A DNA stretch of 64,000 bases from Saccoglossus kowalevskii. Its lineage: Eukaryota; Hemichordata; Enteropneusta; Harrimaniidae. The DNA lies in assembly GCF_000003605.2 (NCBI RefSeq), contig NW_003115524.1, positions 1 through 64,000 on the forward strand, given 5' to 3'. The position numbers were made by a program, and so were the translations under genes. Below the pieces are notes generated by a model. The model did not search any database, had not been told where the DNA came from, and saw only the letters and a program-made list of their open reading frames with translations. Below, in pieces: positions 39,185-51,240 of the stretch (positions are counted from its first letter, which is position 1; the number at the start of each line of letters is the position of its first letter).

Positions 39185-42100
39185 CCAGTTTCTCCTGATG
39201 CTTGGCGCTCAGTTGCAGATTCTACAAAGTCTCCGCCCTGAACACGTGACAAGGGTATATTTGGCTGCTGTATCTCCCCCTCTCTACAGGTTTCAAGATT
39301 TGAAAGATTGCGAATTTCAAGATCCTAAAGACCCAAAAGCGTGGTGTGTCCCAGTTCTGGTCCTAATTGCATCCCTCAAGGCATTGCCTGGTGCAGTCTG
39401 CCAGCATTTTCTTTTATTTCTTTTTTTTTGTTTTCATACCATGTGTTTTAGACAATTGACCTTTATTAAACTGCCCACATTGATGAATATCAGTCCACCA
39501 TTTGCAAATCTAGTGTTCTACAATATAACGTAACTATTTAATAATCTACACTGATTGTTCTGTTTTTACTTACACATTATTTGAAATTATCATGCTTGTC
39601 CATTGCAATCATGCATTTCCCAAAAAATATTCCTAATTTAAAGAATGATTACTCCAAAATAATGTTCATTTTTTGGTTACACCACGTGACAACATAAACT
39701 TTATTTTGATTGACACTTATTCTTCAATTTGTCTTATTTTCTGTATTAATTATGAAATCTTTATTTTTGAATAATTGCTTATACTTTCACCGACTGCGAC
39801 ATGATGATTAAGTCCAAACAACACTATCATCAATTATTGAACACAGCCTTGTTCAGATAAACGAAACCTTGATATATTATGTCACCACATATCCAGTTAT
39901 AAGATGTGGTGATAGGAATATAACTTAAATAGTCATCAGTTTTATATCGGATGCGAGTGCGAGTGAATCCTACCTTGGGGGCGCTTTGTCTATCATTGAT
40001 CGCAAGATTGTTTGGCTGATCTGAATTATGATTGGTGTTCCCAGCAAAATTTACCCGTACATGGTATCCATATAAAGCCAGTTTCTCCTGATGCTTGGCG
40101 CTCAGTTGCAGATTCTACAAAGTCACCGCCCTGAACACGTGACAAGGGTATATTTGGCTGCTGTATCTCCCCCTCTCTACAGGTTTCAAGATTTGAAAGA
40201 TTGCGAATTTCAAGATCCTAAAGACCCAAAAGCGTGATGTGTCCCAGTTCTGGTCCTCATTGCATCCCTCAAGGCATTGCCTGGTGCAGTCTGCCAGCAT
40301 TTTCTTTTATTTCTTTTTTTTGTTTTCATACCATGTGTTTTAGACAATTGACCTTTATTATACTGCCTACATTGATGGATATCAGTCCACCATTTGGTAA
40401 TCTAGTGTTTTACAATATAACGTAACTATTTAATAATCTACACTGATTGTTCTGTTTTCACTTACACATTATTTGAAATTATCTTGCTTGCCCATTGGAA
40501 TCATGCATTTCCGAAAAAATATTCCTAATTTAAAGCACGATTACTGCAAAAGAATGTTCATTTTTTGGTTACAGCACGTGACAACATTAACTTTATTTTG
40601 ATTGACACTTATCCTTCAATTTGTCCTATTTTCTGTACTAATTATGAAATCTTTAATTTTGAATAATTGCTTTTACCTTCACCGACTGAGACATGATGAT
40701 TAAGTCCAATCAACACTGTCATCAATTATTGAACATAACCTTGTTCTGATTAACGAAACCTTGATATATTAAGTCACCACATATCCAGTTATAAGATGTG
40801 GTGATAGGAATATAACTTAATTAGTCATCAGTTTTATAACGGATGCGTGTGAGAGTGAATCCTACCTTGGGAGCGCTTTGTCTATCATTGATCGCAAGAT
40901 TGTTTGGCTGATCTGAATTATGATTGCTGTTCCCAGCATAATTTACCCGTACATCGTATCCATATAAAGCCAGTTTCTCCTGATGCTTGGCGCTCAGTTG
41001 CAGATTCTACAAAGTCACCGCCCTGAACACGTGACAAGGGTATATTTGGCTGCTGTATCTCCCCCTCTCTACAGGTTTCAAGATTTGGAAGATTGCGAAT
41101 TTCAAGATCCTAAAGACCCAAAAGCGTGGTGTGTCCCAGTTCTGGTCATAATTGCATCCCTCAAGGCATTGCCTGGTACAGTCTGCCAGCATTTTCTTTT
41201 ATTTCTTTTTTTTGTTTTCATACCATGTGTTTTAGACAATTGACCTTCATTGAACTGCCTACATTGATGGATATCAGTCCACCATTTGGTAATCTAGTGT
41301 TTTACAATATAACGTAACTATTTAATAATCTACACTGATTGTTCTGTTTTCACTTACACATTATTTGAAATTATCTTGCTTGTCCATTGCAATCATGCAT
41401 TTCCCAAAAAATATTCCTAATTTAAAGAATGATTACTCCAAAAGAATGTTCATTTTTTGGTTACACCACGTGACAACATAAACTTTATTTTATTGACACT
41501 TATCCTTCAATTTGTCTTATTTTCTGTATTAATTATGAAATCTTTATTTTTGAATAATTGCTTATACTTTCACCGACTGTGACATGATGATTAAGTCCAA
41601 TCAACACTATCATCAATTATTGAACACAGCCTTGTTCAGATAAACGAAACCTTGATATATTATGTCACCACATATCCAGTTATAAGATGTGGTGATAGGA
41701 ATATAACTTAAATAGTCATCAGTTTTATATCGGATACGAGTGCGAGTGAATCCTACCTTGGGGGCGCTTTGTCTATCATTGATCGCAATATTGTTTGGCT
41801 GATCTGAATTATGATTGGTGTTCCCAGCAAAATTTACCCGTACATGGTATCCATATAAAGCCAGTTTCTCCTGATGCTTGGCGCTCAGTTGCAGATTCTA
41901 CAAAGTCACCGCCCTGAACACGTGACAAGGGTATATTTAGCTGCATTATCTCCCGCTCTCTACAGGTTTCAAGATTTGAAAGATTGCGAATTTCAAGATC
42001 CTAAAGACCCAAAAGCGTGGTGTGTCCCAGTTCTGGTCCTCATTGCATCCCTCAAGGCATTGCCTGGTGCAGTCTGCCAGCATTTTCTTTTATTTCTTTT

Positions 42101-44338
42101 TTTTGTTTTCATACCATGTGTTTTAGACAATTGACCTTTATTATACTGCCTAAATTGATGGATATCAGTCCACCATTTGGTAATCTAGTGTTTTACAATA
42201 TAACGTAACTATTTAATAATCTACACTGATTGTTCTGTTTTCACTTACACATTATTTGAAATTATCTTGCTTGTCCATTGGAATCATGCATTTCCCAAAC
42301 AATATTCCTAATTTAAAGCACGATTAATGCAAAAGAATGTTCATTTTTTGGTTACAGCACGTGACAACATTAACTTTATTTTGATTGACACTTATCCTTC
42401 AATTTGTCCTATTTTCTGTACTAATTATGAAATCTTTAATTTTGAATAATTGCTTTTACCTTCAGCGACTGAGACATGATGATTAAATCCAATCAACACT
42501 GTCATCAATTATTGAACATAACCTTGTTCTGATTAACGAAACCTTGATATATTATGTCACCACATATCCAGTTATAAGATGTGGTGATAGGAATATAACT
42601 TAATTAATCATTTGTTTTATATCGGATGCGTGTGCGAGTGAATCCTACCTTGGGAGCGCTTTGTCTATCATTGGTCGCAAGATTGTTTGTCTGATCTGAA
42701 TTATGATTGGTGTTCCCAGCATAATTTACCCGTACATCGTATCCATATAAAGCCAGTTTCTCCTGATGCTTGGCGCTCAGTTGCATATTCTACAAAGTCA
42801 CCGCCCTGAACACGTGACAAGGGTATATTTGGCTGCTGTGTCTCCCCCTCTCTACAGGTTTCAAGATTTGAAAGATTGCGAATTTCAAGATCCTAAAGAC
42901 CCCAAAGCGTGGTGTGTCCCAGTTCTGGTCCTAATTGCATCCCTCAAATCATTGCCTGGTGCAGTCTGCCAGCATTTTCTTTTATTACTTTTTTTTGTTT
43001 TCATACCATGTGTTTTAGACAATTGACATTCATTAAACTGCCTACATTGATGGATATCAGTCCACCATTTGGTAATCTAGTGTTTTACAATATAACGTAA
43101 CTATTTAATAATCTACACTGATTGTTCTGTTTTCACTTACACATTATTTGAAATTATCTTGCTTGTCCATTGGTATCATGCATTTCCCAAAAAATATTCC
43201 TAATTTAAAGAATGATTACTCCAAAAGAATGTTCATTTTTTGGTTACACCACGTGACAACATTAACATTATTTTGATCGACACTTATCCTTCAATTTGTC
43301 TTATTTTCTGCACTAATTATGAAATCTTTATTTTTGAATAATTGCTTATACTTTCACCGACTGAGACATGATGATTAAGTCCAATCATCACTATCATCAA
43401 TTATTGAACATAGCCTTGTTCAGATAAACGAAACCTTGATATATTATGTCACCACATGTCCAGTTATAAGATGTGGTGATAGGAATATAACTTAAATAGT
43501 CATCTGTTTTATATCGGTTGCGTGTGCGAGTGAATCCTACCTTGGGGGCGCTTTGTCTATCATTGATCGCAAGATTGTTTGGCTGATCTGAATTATGATT
43601 GGTGTTCCCAGCATAATTTACCCGTACATCGTATCCATATAAAGCCAGTTTCTCCTGATGCTTGGCGCTCAGTTGCAGATTCTACAAAGTCACCGCCCTG
43701 AACACGTGACAAGGGTATATTTGGCTGCTGTATCTCCCCCCCTCTACAGGTTTCAAGATTTGAAAGATTGAGAATTTCAAGATCCTAAAGACCCAAAAGC
43801 GTGGTGTGTCCCAGTTCTGGTCCTCATTGCATCCCTCAAGGCATTGCCTGGTGCAGTCTGCCAGCATTTTCTTTTATTTCTTTTTTTTGTTTTCATACCA
43901 TGTGTTTTAGACAATTGACCTTTATTATACTGCCTACATTGATGGATATCAGTCCACCATTTGGTAATCTAGTGTTTTACAATATAACGTAACTATTTAA
44001 TAATCTACACTGATGGTTCTGTTTTCACTTACACATTATTTGAAATTATCTTGCTTGTCCATTGCCATCATGCATTTCCCAAAAAATATTCCTAATTTAA
44101 AGCACTAGTACTCCAAAAGAATGTTCATTTTTTGGTTACAACACGTGACAACATTAACATTATTTTGATCGAAACTTATCCTTCAATTTGTCTTATTTTC
44201 TGTACTAATTATGAAATCTTTATTTTTGAATAATTGCTTTTACTTTCACCGACTGAGACATGATGATTACGTCCAATCATCACTATCATCAATTATTGAA
44301 CATAGCCTTGTTCAGATAAACGAAACCTTGATATATTA

Positions 44339-44340
44339 TA
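44339..44340. other. Strand-switch (inversion) junction
   Basis: Left of the point the + strand reads ATATATTAT, where GTCACC should follow. Right of it the sequence is complemented monomer (TCAATGTAGGCAGTTTAATG). The two sides join without spacer and with at most one or two bases of overlap. They join at different phases of the monomer: about +682 on the left and +285 on the right. A fold-back would therefore leave about 397 unpaired bases (43,943-44,339). Both sides carry variants (TTGATCGAAAC on the left, GACATTCATT on the right when read on its own strand) that occur in units of the forward arm near 34 kb. It could be a real rearrangement or an assembly join. Confidence 0.9.
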
Positions 44341-47300
44341 TCAATGTAGGCAGTTTAATGAATGTCAATTGTCTAAAACACATGGTATGAAAACAAAAAA
44401 AAGAAATAAAAGAAAATGCTGGCAGACTGCACCAGGCTATGCCTTGAGGGATGCAATGAGGACCAGAACTAGGACACACCATGCTTTTGGGTCTTTAGGA
44501 TCTTGAAATTCGCAATCTTTCAAATCTTGAAACCTGTAGAGAGGGGGAGATACAGCAGCCAAATATACCCTTGTCACGTGTTCAGGGCGGTGACTTTGTA
44601 GAATCTGCAACTGAGCGCCAAGCATCAGGAGAAACTGGCTTTATATGGATACGATGTACGGGTAAATTTTGCTGGGAACACCAATCAGAATTCAGATCAG
44701 CCAAACAATCTTGCGATCAATGATAGACAAAGCGCTCCCAAGGTAGGATTCACTCGCACACGCATCCGATATAAAACTGATGACTAATTAAGTTATATTC
44801 CTATCACCACGTCTTATAACTGGATATGTGGTGACATAATATATCAAGGTTTCGTTAATCAGAACAAGGTTATGTTCAATAATTGATGACAGTGTTGATT
44901 GGACTTAATCATCATGTCTCAGTCGGTGAAGGTAAAAGCAATTATTCAAAATTAAAGATTTCATAATTAGTACAGAAAATATGACAAATTGAAGGATAAG
45001 TGGCAATCAATATACAGTTAATGTTGTCACGTGCTGTAACCAAAAAATGAACATTCTTTTGCAGTAATCGTGCTTTAAATTAGGAATATTTTTTGGGAAA
45101 TGCATGATTCCAATGGACAAGCAAGATAATTTCAAATAATGTGTAAGTGAAAACAGAACAATCAGTGTAGATTATTAAATAGTTACGTTATATTGTAAAA
45201 CACTAGATTACCAAATGGTGGACTGATATCCATCAATGTAGGCAGTATAATAAAAGGTCAATTGTCTAAACACATGGTATGAAACAAAAAAAGAATAAAG
45301 AAAATGCTGGCAGACTGCACCAGGCAATGCCTTGAGGGATGCAATGAGGACCAGACTGGGACACACCACGCTTTGGGTCTTAGTATCTGAAATTCGCAAT
45401 CTTTCAAAACTTGAAACCTGTAGAGAGGGGGAGATACAGCAGCCAAATATACCCTTGTCACGTGTTCAGGGCGGTGACTTTGTAGAATCTGCAACTGATC
45501 ATGAGCGCCAAGCATCAGGAAAAACTGGCTTTATATAGATACGATGTACGGGTAAATTTTGCTGGGAACACCAATCATAATTCAGATCAGCCAAACAATC
45601 TTGCGATCAATGATAGACAAAGCACCCCCAAGGTAGGATTCACTCGCACTCACATCCGATATAAAACTGATGACTATTTAAGTTATATTCCTATCACCAC
45701 ATCTTATAACTGGATATGTGGTGACATAATATATCAAGGTTTCGTTTATCTGAACAAGGCTGTGTTCAATAATTGATGATAGTGTTGATTGGACTTAATC
45801 ATCATGTCGCAGTCGGTGAAAGTATAAGCAATTATTCAAAAATAAAGATTTCATAATTAGTACAGAAAATAAGACAAATTGAAGGATAAGTGTCAATCAA
45901 AATAAAGTTTATGTTGTCACGTGGTGTAACCAAAAAATGAACATTCTTTTGGTGTAATCATGCTTTAAATTAGGAATATTTTTTGGGAAATGCATGATTG
46001 CAGTGGACAAGCAAGATAATTTCAAATAATGTGTAAGTAAAAACAGAACAATCAGTGTAGATTATTAAATAGTTACGTTATATTGTAAAACACTAGATTT
46101 GCAAATGGTGGACTGATATTTATCAATGTAGGCAGTTTAATAAAGGTCAATTGTCTAAAACACATAGTATGAAAATAAAAAAAGAAGAAGAAATAACAGA
46201 AAAATGCTAGCAGGCTGCACCAGGCATTGCATTGAGGGATGCAATTAGGACCAGAACTGGGACACACCACGCTTTGGGTCTTTAGGATCTTGAAATTCGC
46301 AATCTTTCAAATCTTGAAACCTGTAAAGAGCGGGAGATACAGCAGCCAAATATACCCTTGTCACGTGTCCAGGGCGGCGACTTTGTAGGATCTGCAACTG
46401 AGCGCCAAGCATCAGGACAAACTGGCTTTATATGGATACGATGTACGGGAACACCAATCATAATTCAGATCAGCCAAACAATCTTGCGATCAATGGTAGA
46501 CAAAGCGCCCCCAAGGTACGATTCACTCGCCCTCGCATCCGATATAAAACTGATGACCAATTAAGTTATATTCCTATCACCACATCTTATAACAGGATAT
46601 GTGATGACATAATATATCAAGGTTTTGTTAATCTGAACAAGGTTATGTTCAATAATTGATGATAGTGTTGATTGGACTTAATCATCATGTCTCAGTCGGA
46701 GAAAGTATGAGCAATTATTCAAAAATAAAGATTTCATAATTAGTACAGAAAATAAGACAAATTGAAGGATAAGTGTCAATCAAAATAATGTTTATGTTGG
46801 CACGTGGTGTAACCAAAAAATGAACATTCTTTTGGAATAATCGTTCTTTAAATTAGGAATATTTTTTGGGAAATGCATGATTGCAATGGACAAGCAAGAT
46901 AATTTCAAATAATGTGTAAGTAAAAACAGAACAATCAGTGTAGATTATTAAATAGTTACGTTATATTGTAAAACACTTGATTTGCAAATGGTGGACTGAT
47001 ATTCATCAATGTAGGCAGTATAATAAAGGTCAATTGTCTAAAACGCATGGTATGAAAAAAAAAAACAAGAAGAAATAACATAAAAATGCTAGCAGGCTGC
47101 ACCAGGCATTGCATTGAGGGATGCAATTAGGTCCAGAACTGGGACACACCACGCTTTGGGTCTTTAGGATCTTGAAATTCGCAATCTTTCAAATCATGAC
47201 ACCGGTAGAGAGGGGGAGATACAGCAGCCAAAAATACCCTTGTCACGTGTTCAGGGCGGTGACTTTGTAGAATCTGCAACTGATCATGAGCGCCAAGCAT

Positions 47301-50300
47301 CAGGAGAAACTGGCTTTATATGGATACGATGTACGGGAACACCAATCATAATTCAGATCAGCCAAACAAACTTGCGATCAATGGTAGACAAATCGCCCCA
47401 AGGTACAATTCACTCGCACTCGCATCCGATATAAAACTGATGACCAATTAAGTTATATTCCTATCACCACATCTTATAACAGGATATGTGATGACATAAT
47501 ATATCAAGGTTTTGTTAATCTGAACAAGGTTATGTTCAATAATTGATGATAGTGTTTATTGGACTTAATCATCATGTCTCAATCGGTGAAGGTATAAGAA
47601 AATATTCAAAAATTCATATTTCATAATTTGTACGAAAATAAGACAAATTGAAAGATAAGTGTCGATCAAAATAATGTTAATGTTGTCACGTGGTGTAACC
47701 AAAAAATGAACATTCTTATGGAGTAATCGTGCTTTCAATTAGGAATATTTTTTGGGAAATGCATGATTCCAATGGACAAGCAAGATAATTTCAAATAATG
47801 TGTAAGTAAAAACAGAACAATCAGTGTAGATTATTAAATAGTTACGTTATATTGTAGAACACTAGATTTGCAAATGCTGGACTGATATCCATCAATGTAG
47901 GCAGTTTAATAAAGGTCAATTGTCTAAAACACATGGTATGAAAACGAAAAAAAAGAAATAAAAGAAAATGCTGGCAGACTGCACCAGGCAATGCCTTGAG
48001 GGATGCAATGAGGACCAGAACTGGGACACACCACGCTTTGGGTCTTTAAGATCTTGAAATTCGCAATCTTTCAAATCTTGAAACCTGTAAAGAGCGGGAG
48101 ATACAGCAGCCAAATATACCCTTGTCACGTGTTCAGGGCGACGACTTTGTAGAATCTGCAACTGAGCGCCAAGCATCAGGACAAACTGGCTTTATATGGA
48201 TACGATGTATGGGACCACCAATCATAATTCAGATCAGCCAAACAATCTTGCGAACAATGGTAAACAAAGCGCCCCCAATGTAGGATTCACTCGCACTCGC
48301 ATCCGATATAAAACTGATGACCAATTAAGTTATATTCCTATCACCACATCTTATAACTGGATATGTGATGACATAATATATCAAGGTTTTGTTAATCTGA
48401 ACAAGGTTATGTTCAATAATTGATGATAGTGTTGATTGAACTTAATCATCATGTCTCAATCGGTGAAGGTATAAGAAAATATTCAAAAAATAATATTTCA
48501 TAATTTGTACAGAAAATAAGACAAATTGTAGGATAAGTGTCGATCAAAATAATGTTAATGTTGTCACGTGGTGTAACCAAAAAATGAACATTCTTTTGGA
48601 GTACTAGTGCTTTAAATTAGAAATATTTTTTGGGAAATGCATGATTCCAATGGACAAGCAAGATAATTTCAAATAATGTGTAAGTGATAACAGAACAATC
48701 AGCGTAGATTATTAAATAGTTACGTTATATTGTAAAACACTAGATTACCAAATGGTGGACTGATATCCATCAATATAGGCAGTTTAATAAAGGTCAATTG
48801 TCTAAAAAACATGGTATGAAAACGAAAAAAAAAAGAAATAAAAGAAAATGCTGGCAGACTGCACCAGGCAATGCCTTGACGGATGCAATGAGGACCAGAA
48901 CTGGGACACACCACGCTTTGGGTCTTTAGGATCTTGAAATTCGCAATCTTTCAAATCTTGAAACCTGTAGAGAGGGGGAGATACAGCAGCCAAATATACC
49001 TTTGTCACGTGTTCAGGGCGGTGACTTTGTAGCATCTGCAACTGATCATGAGCGCCAAGCATCAGGAGAAACTGGCTTTATATGGATACGATGTACGGGA
49101 ACACCAATCATAATTCAGATCAGCCAAACAAACTTGCGATCAATGGTAGACAAAGCGCTCCCAAGGTACAATTCACTCGCACTCGCATCCGATATAAAAC
49201 TGATGACCAATTAAGTTATATTCCTATCACCACATCTTATAACAGGATATGTGATGACATAATATATCAAGGTTTTGTTAATCTGAACAAGGTTATGTTC
49301 AATAATTGATGATAGTGTTGATTGGACTTAATCATCATGTCTTAATCGGTGAAGGTATAAGAAAATATTCAAAAATTAATATTTCATAATTTGTACGAAA
49401 ATAAGACAAATTGAAAGATAAGTGTCGATCAAAATAATGTTAATGTTGCCACGTGGTGTAACCAAAAAATGAACATTCTTATGGAGTAATCGTGCTTTCA
49501 ATTAGGAATATTTTTTGGGAAATGCATGATTCCAATGGACAAGCAAGATAATTTAAAATAATGTGTAAGTAAAAACAGAACAATCAGTGTAGATTATTAA
49601 ATAGTTACGTTATATTGTAGAACACTAGATTTGCAAATGCTGGACTGATATCCATCAATGTAGGCAGTTTAATAAAGGTCAATTGTCTAAAACACATGGT
49701 ATGAAAACGAAAAAAAAGAAATAAAAGAAAATGCTGGCAGATTGCACCAGGCAATGCCTTGAGGGATGCAATGAGGACCAGAACTGGGACACACCACGCT
49801 TTGGGTCTTTAGGATCTTGAAATTCGCAATCTTTCAAATCATGACACCGGTAGAGAGGGGGAGATACAGCAGCCAAAAATACCCTTGTCACGTGTTCAGG
49901 GCGGTGACTTTGTAGAATCTGCAACTGATCATGAGCGCCAAGCATCAGGAAAAACTGGCTTTATATAGATACGATGTACGGGTAAATTTTGCTGGGAACA
50001 CCAATCATAATTCAGATCAGCCAAACAATCTGCGATCAATGAAAGACAAAGCGCCCCAAGGTAGGATTCACTCGCACTCGCATCCGATCTAAAGCTGATG
50101 ACTATTTAACTTATATTCCTATCACCACATCTTATAACTGGATATGTGGTGACATAATATATCAAGGTTTCGTTTATCTGAAAAAGGCTGTGTTCAAAAA
50201 TTGATGATAGTGTTGATTGGACTTAATCATCATGTCTCAGTCGGTGAAATATAAGCAATTATTCAAAAAATAAAGATTTCATAATTAGTACAGAAAATAG

Positions 50301-51240
50301 GACAAATTGAAGGATAAGTGTTAATCAAAATAAAGTTTATGTTGTCACGTGGTGTAACCAAAAATGAACATTCTTTTGGAATAATCGTACTTTAAATTAG
50401 GAATATTTTTGGGAAATGCATGATTCCAATGGACAAGCAAGATAATTTCAAATAATGTGTAAGTGAAAACAGAACAATCAGTGTAGATAATTAAATAGTT
50501 ACGTTATATTGTAAAACACTAGATTTGCAAATGGTGGACTGATATTCATCAATGTAGGCAGTATAATAAAGGTCAATTGTCTAAAACACATGGTATGAAA
50601 ATAAAAAAGTAGAAGAAATAACAGAAAAATGCTAGCAGGCTGCACCAGGCATTGCCTTGAGGGATGCAATTAGGACCAGAACTGGGACACATCACGCTTT
50701 GGGTCTTTTGGATCTTGAAATTCGCAATCTTTCAAATCTTGAAACCTGTAAAGAGGGGGAGATACAGCAGCCAAATACACCCTTGTCACGTGTTCAGGGC
50801 AGTGACTTTGTAGAATCTGCAACTGAGCGCCAAGCATCAGGAGAAACTGGCTTTATATGGATACGATGTACGGGAACACCAATCATAATTCAGATCAGCC
50901 AATCAATCTTGCGATCAATGGTAGACAATGCGCCTCCAAGGTACGATTCACTCGCACTGGCATCCGATATAAAACTGATGACCAATTATGTTATATTCCT
51001 ATCACCACATCTTATAACAGGATATGTGATGACATAATATATCAAGGTTTTGTTAATCTGAACAAGGTTATGGTCAATAATTGATGATAGTGTTGATTGG
51101 ACTTAATCATCATGTCTCAATCGGTGAAGGTATAAGAAAATATTAAAAAATTAATATTTCATAATTTGTACAGAAAATAAGACAAATTGAAAGATAAGTG
51201 TCGATCAAAATAATGTTAATGTTTTCACGTATTGTAACCA
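44340..51240 (-). repeat. Inverted block 1 (8 monomers)
   Basis: Phase markers (right end of the complemented ATG) are at 44,625, 45,515, 46,412, 47,300, 48,176, 49,062, 49,945 and 50,837. Four of these units carry the 6-bp ATGATC-type insertion (CTGATCATGAGCGCC), far more than the forward arm. The pairs near 47.3 and 49.05 kb are two monomers apart and alike, so a dimeric arrangement exists here too. About 45,501-46,270 mirrors 1,424-2,192. About 50,180-51,240 mirrors 1-1,060. The stretch of about 45,245-45,400 has many clustered one-base losses. Confidence 0.9.

Larger units (their letters stand above)
38306..39197 (+). repeat. Reference monomer (892 bp) chosen to describe the unit
   Basis: A representative full-length unit with the 14-bp module, phased on the ATG of TGATGCTTGGCGC. 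In order it holds an E-box at 38,351, a pyrimidine tract ending in CAG at 38,397 and a T-rich tract around 38,518-38,540. Then come an AT-rich middle, a second E-box at 38,790, a small hairpin at 38,910, the main inverted repeat at 38,989, the 14-bp module at 39,150 and TATAAAG at 39,178. The two halves of the monomer do not resemble each other, so it is not a fused dimer. No long protein frame runs through it. Confidence 0.9.
36222..43200 (+). repeat. Alternating dimeric higher-order repeat, ~1,784 bp
   Basis: Every second monomer carries a linked set of variants: AAAGAATGATTACTCC, CATAAACTTT, CTGTATTAATTATG, ACTGCGACATG (or ACTGTGACATG) and GAACACAGCC. These occur at about 36.2, 37.86, 39.65 and 41.4 kb. 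The units between them belong to other types; those at 40.5 and 42.3 kb are near-identical (GTTACAGCACG, CACTGTCATC, TTGTTCTGATTAAC, AGCATAATTT). Markers at 40,091/41,874 and 40,983/42,766 are both 1,783 bp apart. The foreign insert at 37,011 sits in one of the in-between positions. Confidence 0.8.
1..44339 (+). repeat. Forward arm of a ~0.89-kb satellite array (50 monomers)
   Basis: Head-to-tail copies of one monomer fill this arm, broken only by an N gap and one foreign insert. Each copy can be followed by the same landmarks in order: TGATGCTTGGCGC, CACGTGACAAGGG, a pyrimidine tract ending CTCTACAGG, a T-rich tract, ATAACGTAACT, a second CACGTGACAAC, GACATGATGATTA, a TCACCACAT/ATGTGGTGA inverted repeat, and TATAAAG. 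Marker spacing is 877-902 bp apart from the two interruptions. Neighbouring copies differ by point changes and short indels, with several recognisable subfamilies. Open frames are short and their ends differ between copies. A one-base A-run indel (CCCAAAGCG against CCCAAAAGCG) shifts the frame between subfamilies, which argues against coding. The monomer matches no family that I recognise. Confidence 0.97.
37340..44339 (+). repeat. Satellite block 9, homogenised units up to the strand switch (8 monomers)
   Basis: Phase markers are at 37,414, 38,306, 39,198, 40,091, 40,983, 41,874, 42,766 and 43,658, with spacing of 891-893 bp throughout. The first unit is only a tail, because its front was replaced by the insert. 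The last unit stops after ATATATTAT at 44,339. Its final part (TTGATCGAAAC, GATTACGTCC) belongs to the same rare type as the duplicated units at 34.4-36.2 kb. Confidence 0.93.

Noticed and set aside
38306-39197. Tandem array of a mobile element (Helitron, LTR or MITE units)
   Set aside because: I find no terminal inverted repeats, no LTR-like ends, no target-site duplications between units and no replication or integration gene frame. Units join head to tail seamlessly.
38306-39197. CENP-B box in the monomer
   Set aside because: I looked for the TTCG....A..CGGG pattern on both strands of representative units and found no acceptable match.
38306-39197. Monomer as an ancient ~446-bp dimer, because E-boxes are spaced at half period
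   Set aside because: Aligning the sequence after each E-box shows no similarity beyond CACGTGACAA. The half spacing is not caused by internal duplication.
44339-44340. Perfect large palindrome centred on the strand switch
   Set aside because: The two sides lie at different monomer phases and the unit types do not mirror each other outward from the centre. Shared variants occur at several unrelated offsets.
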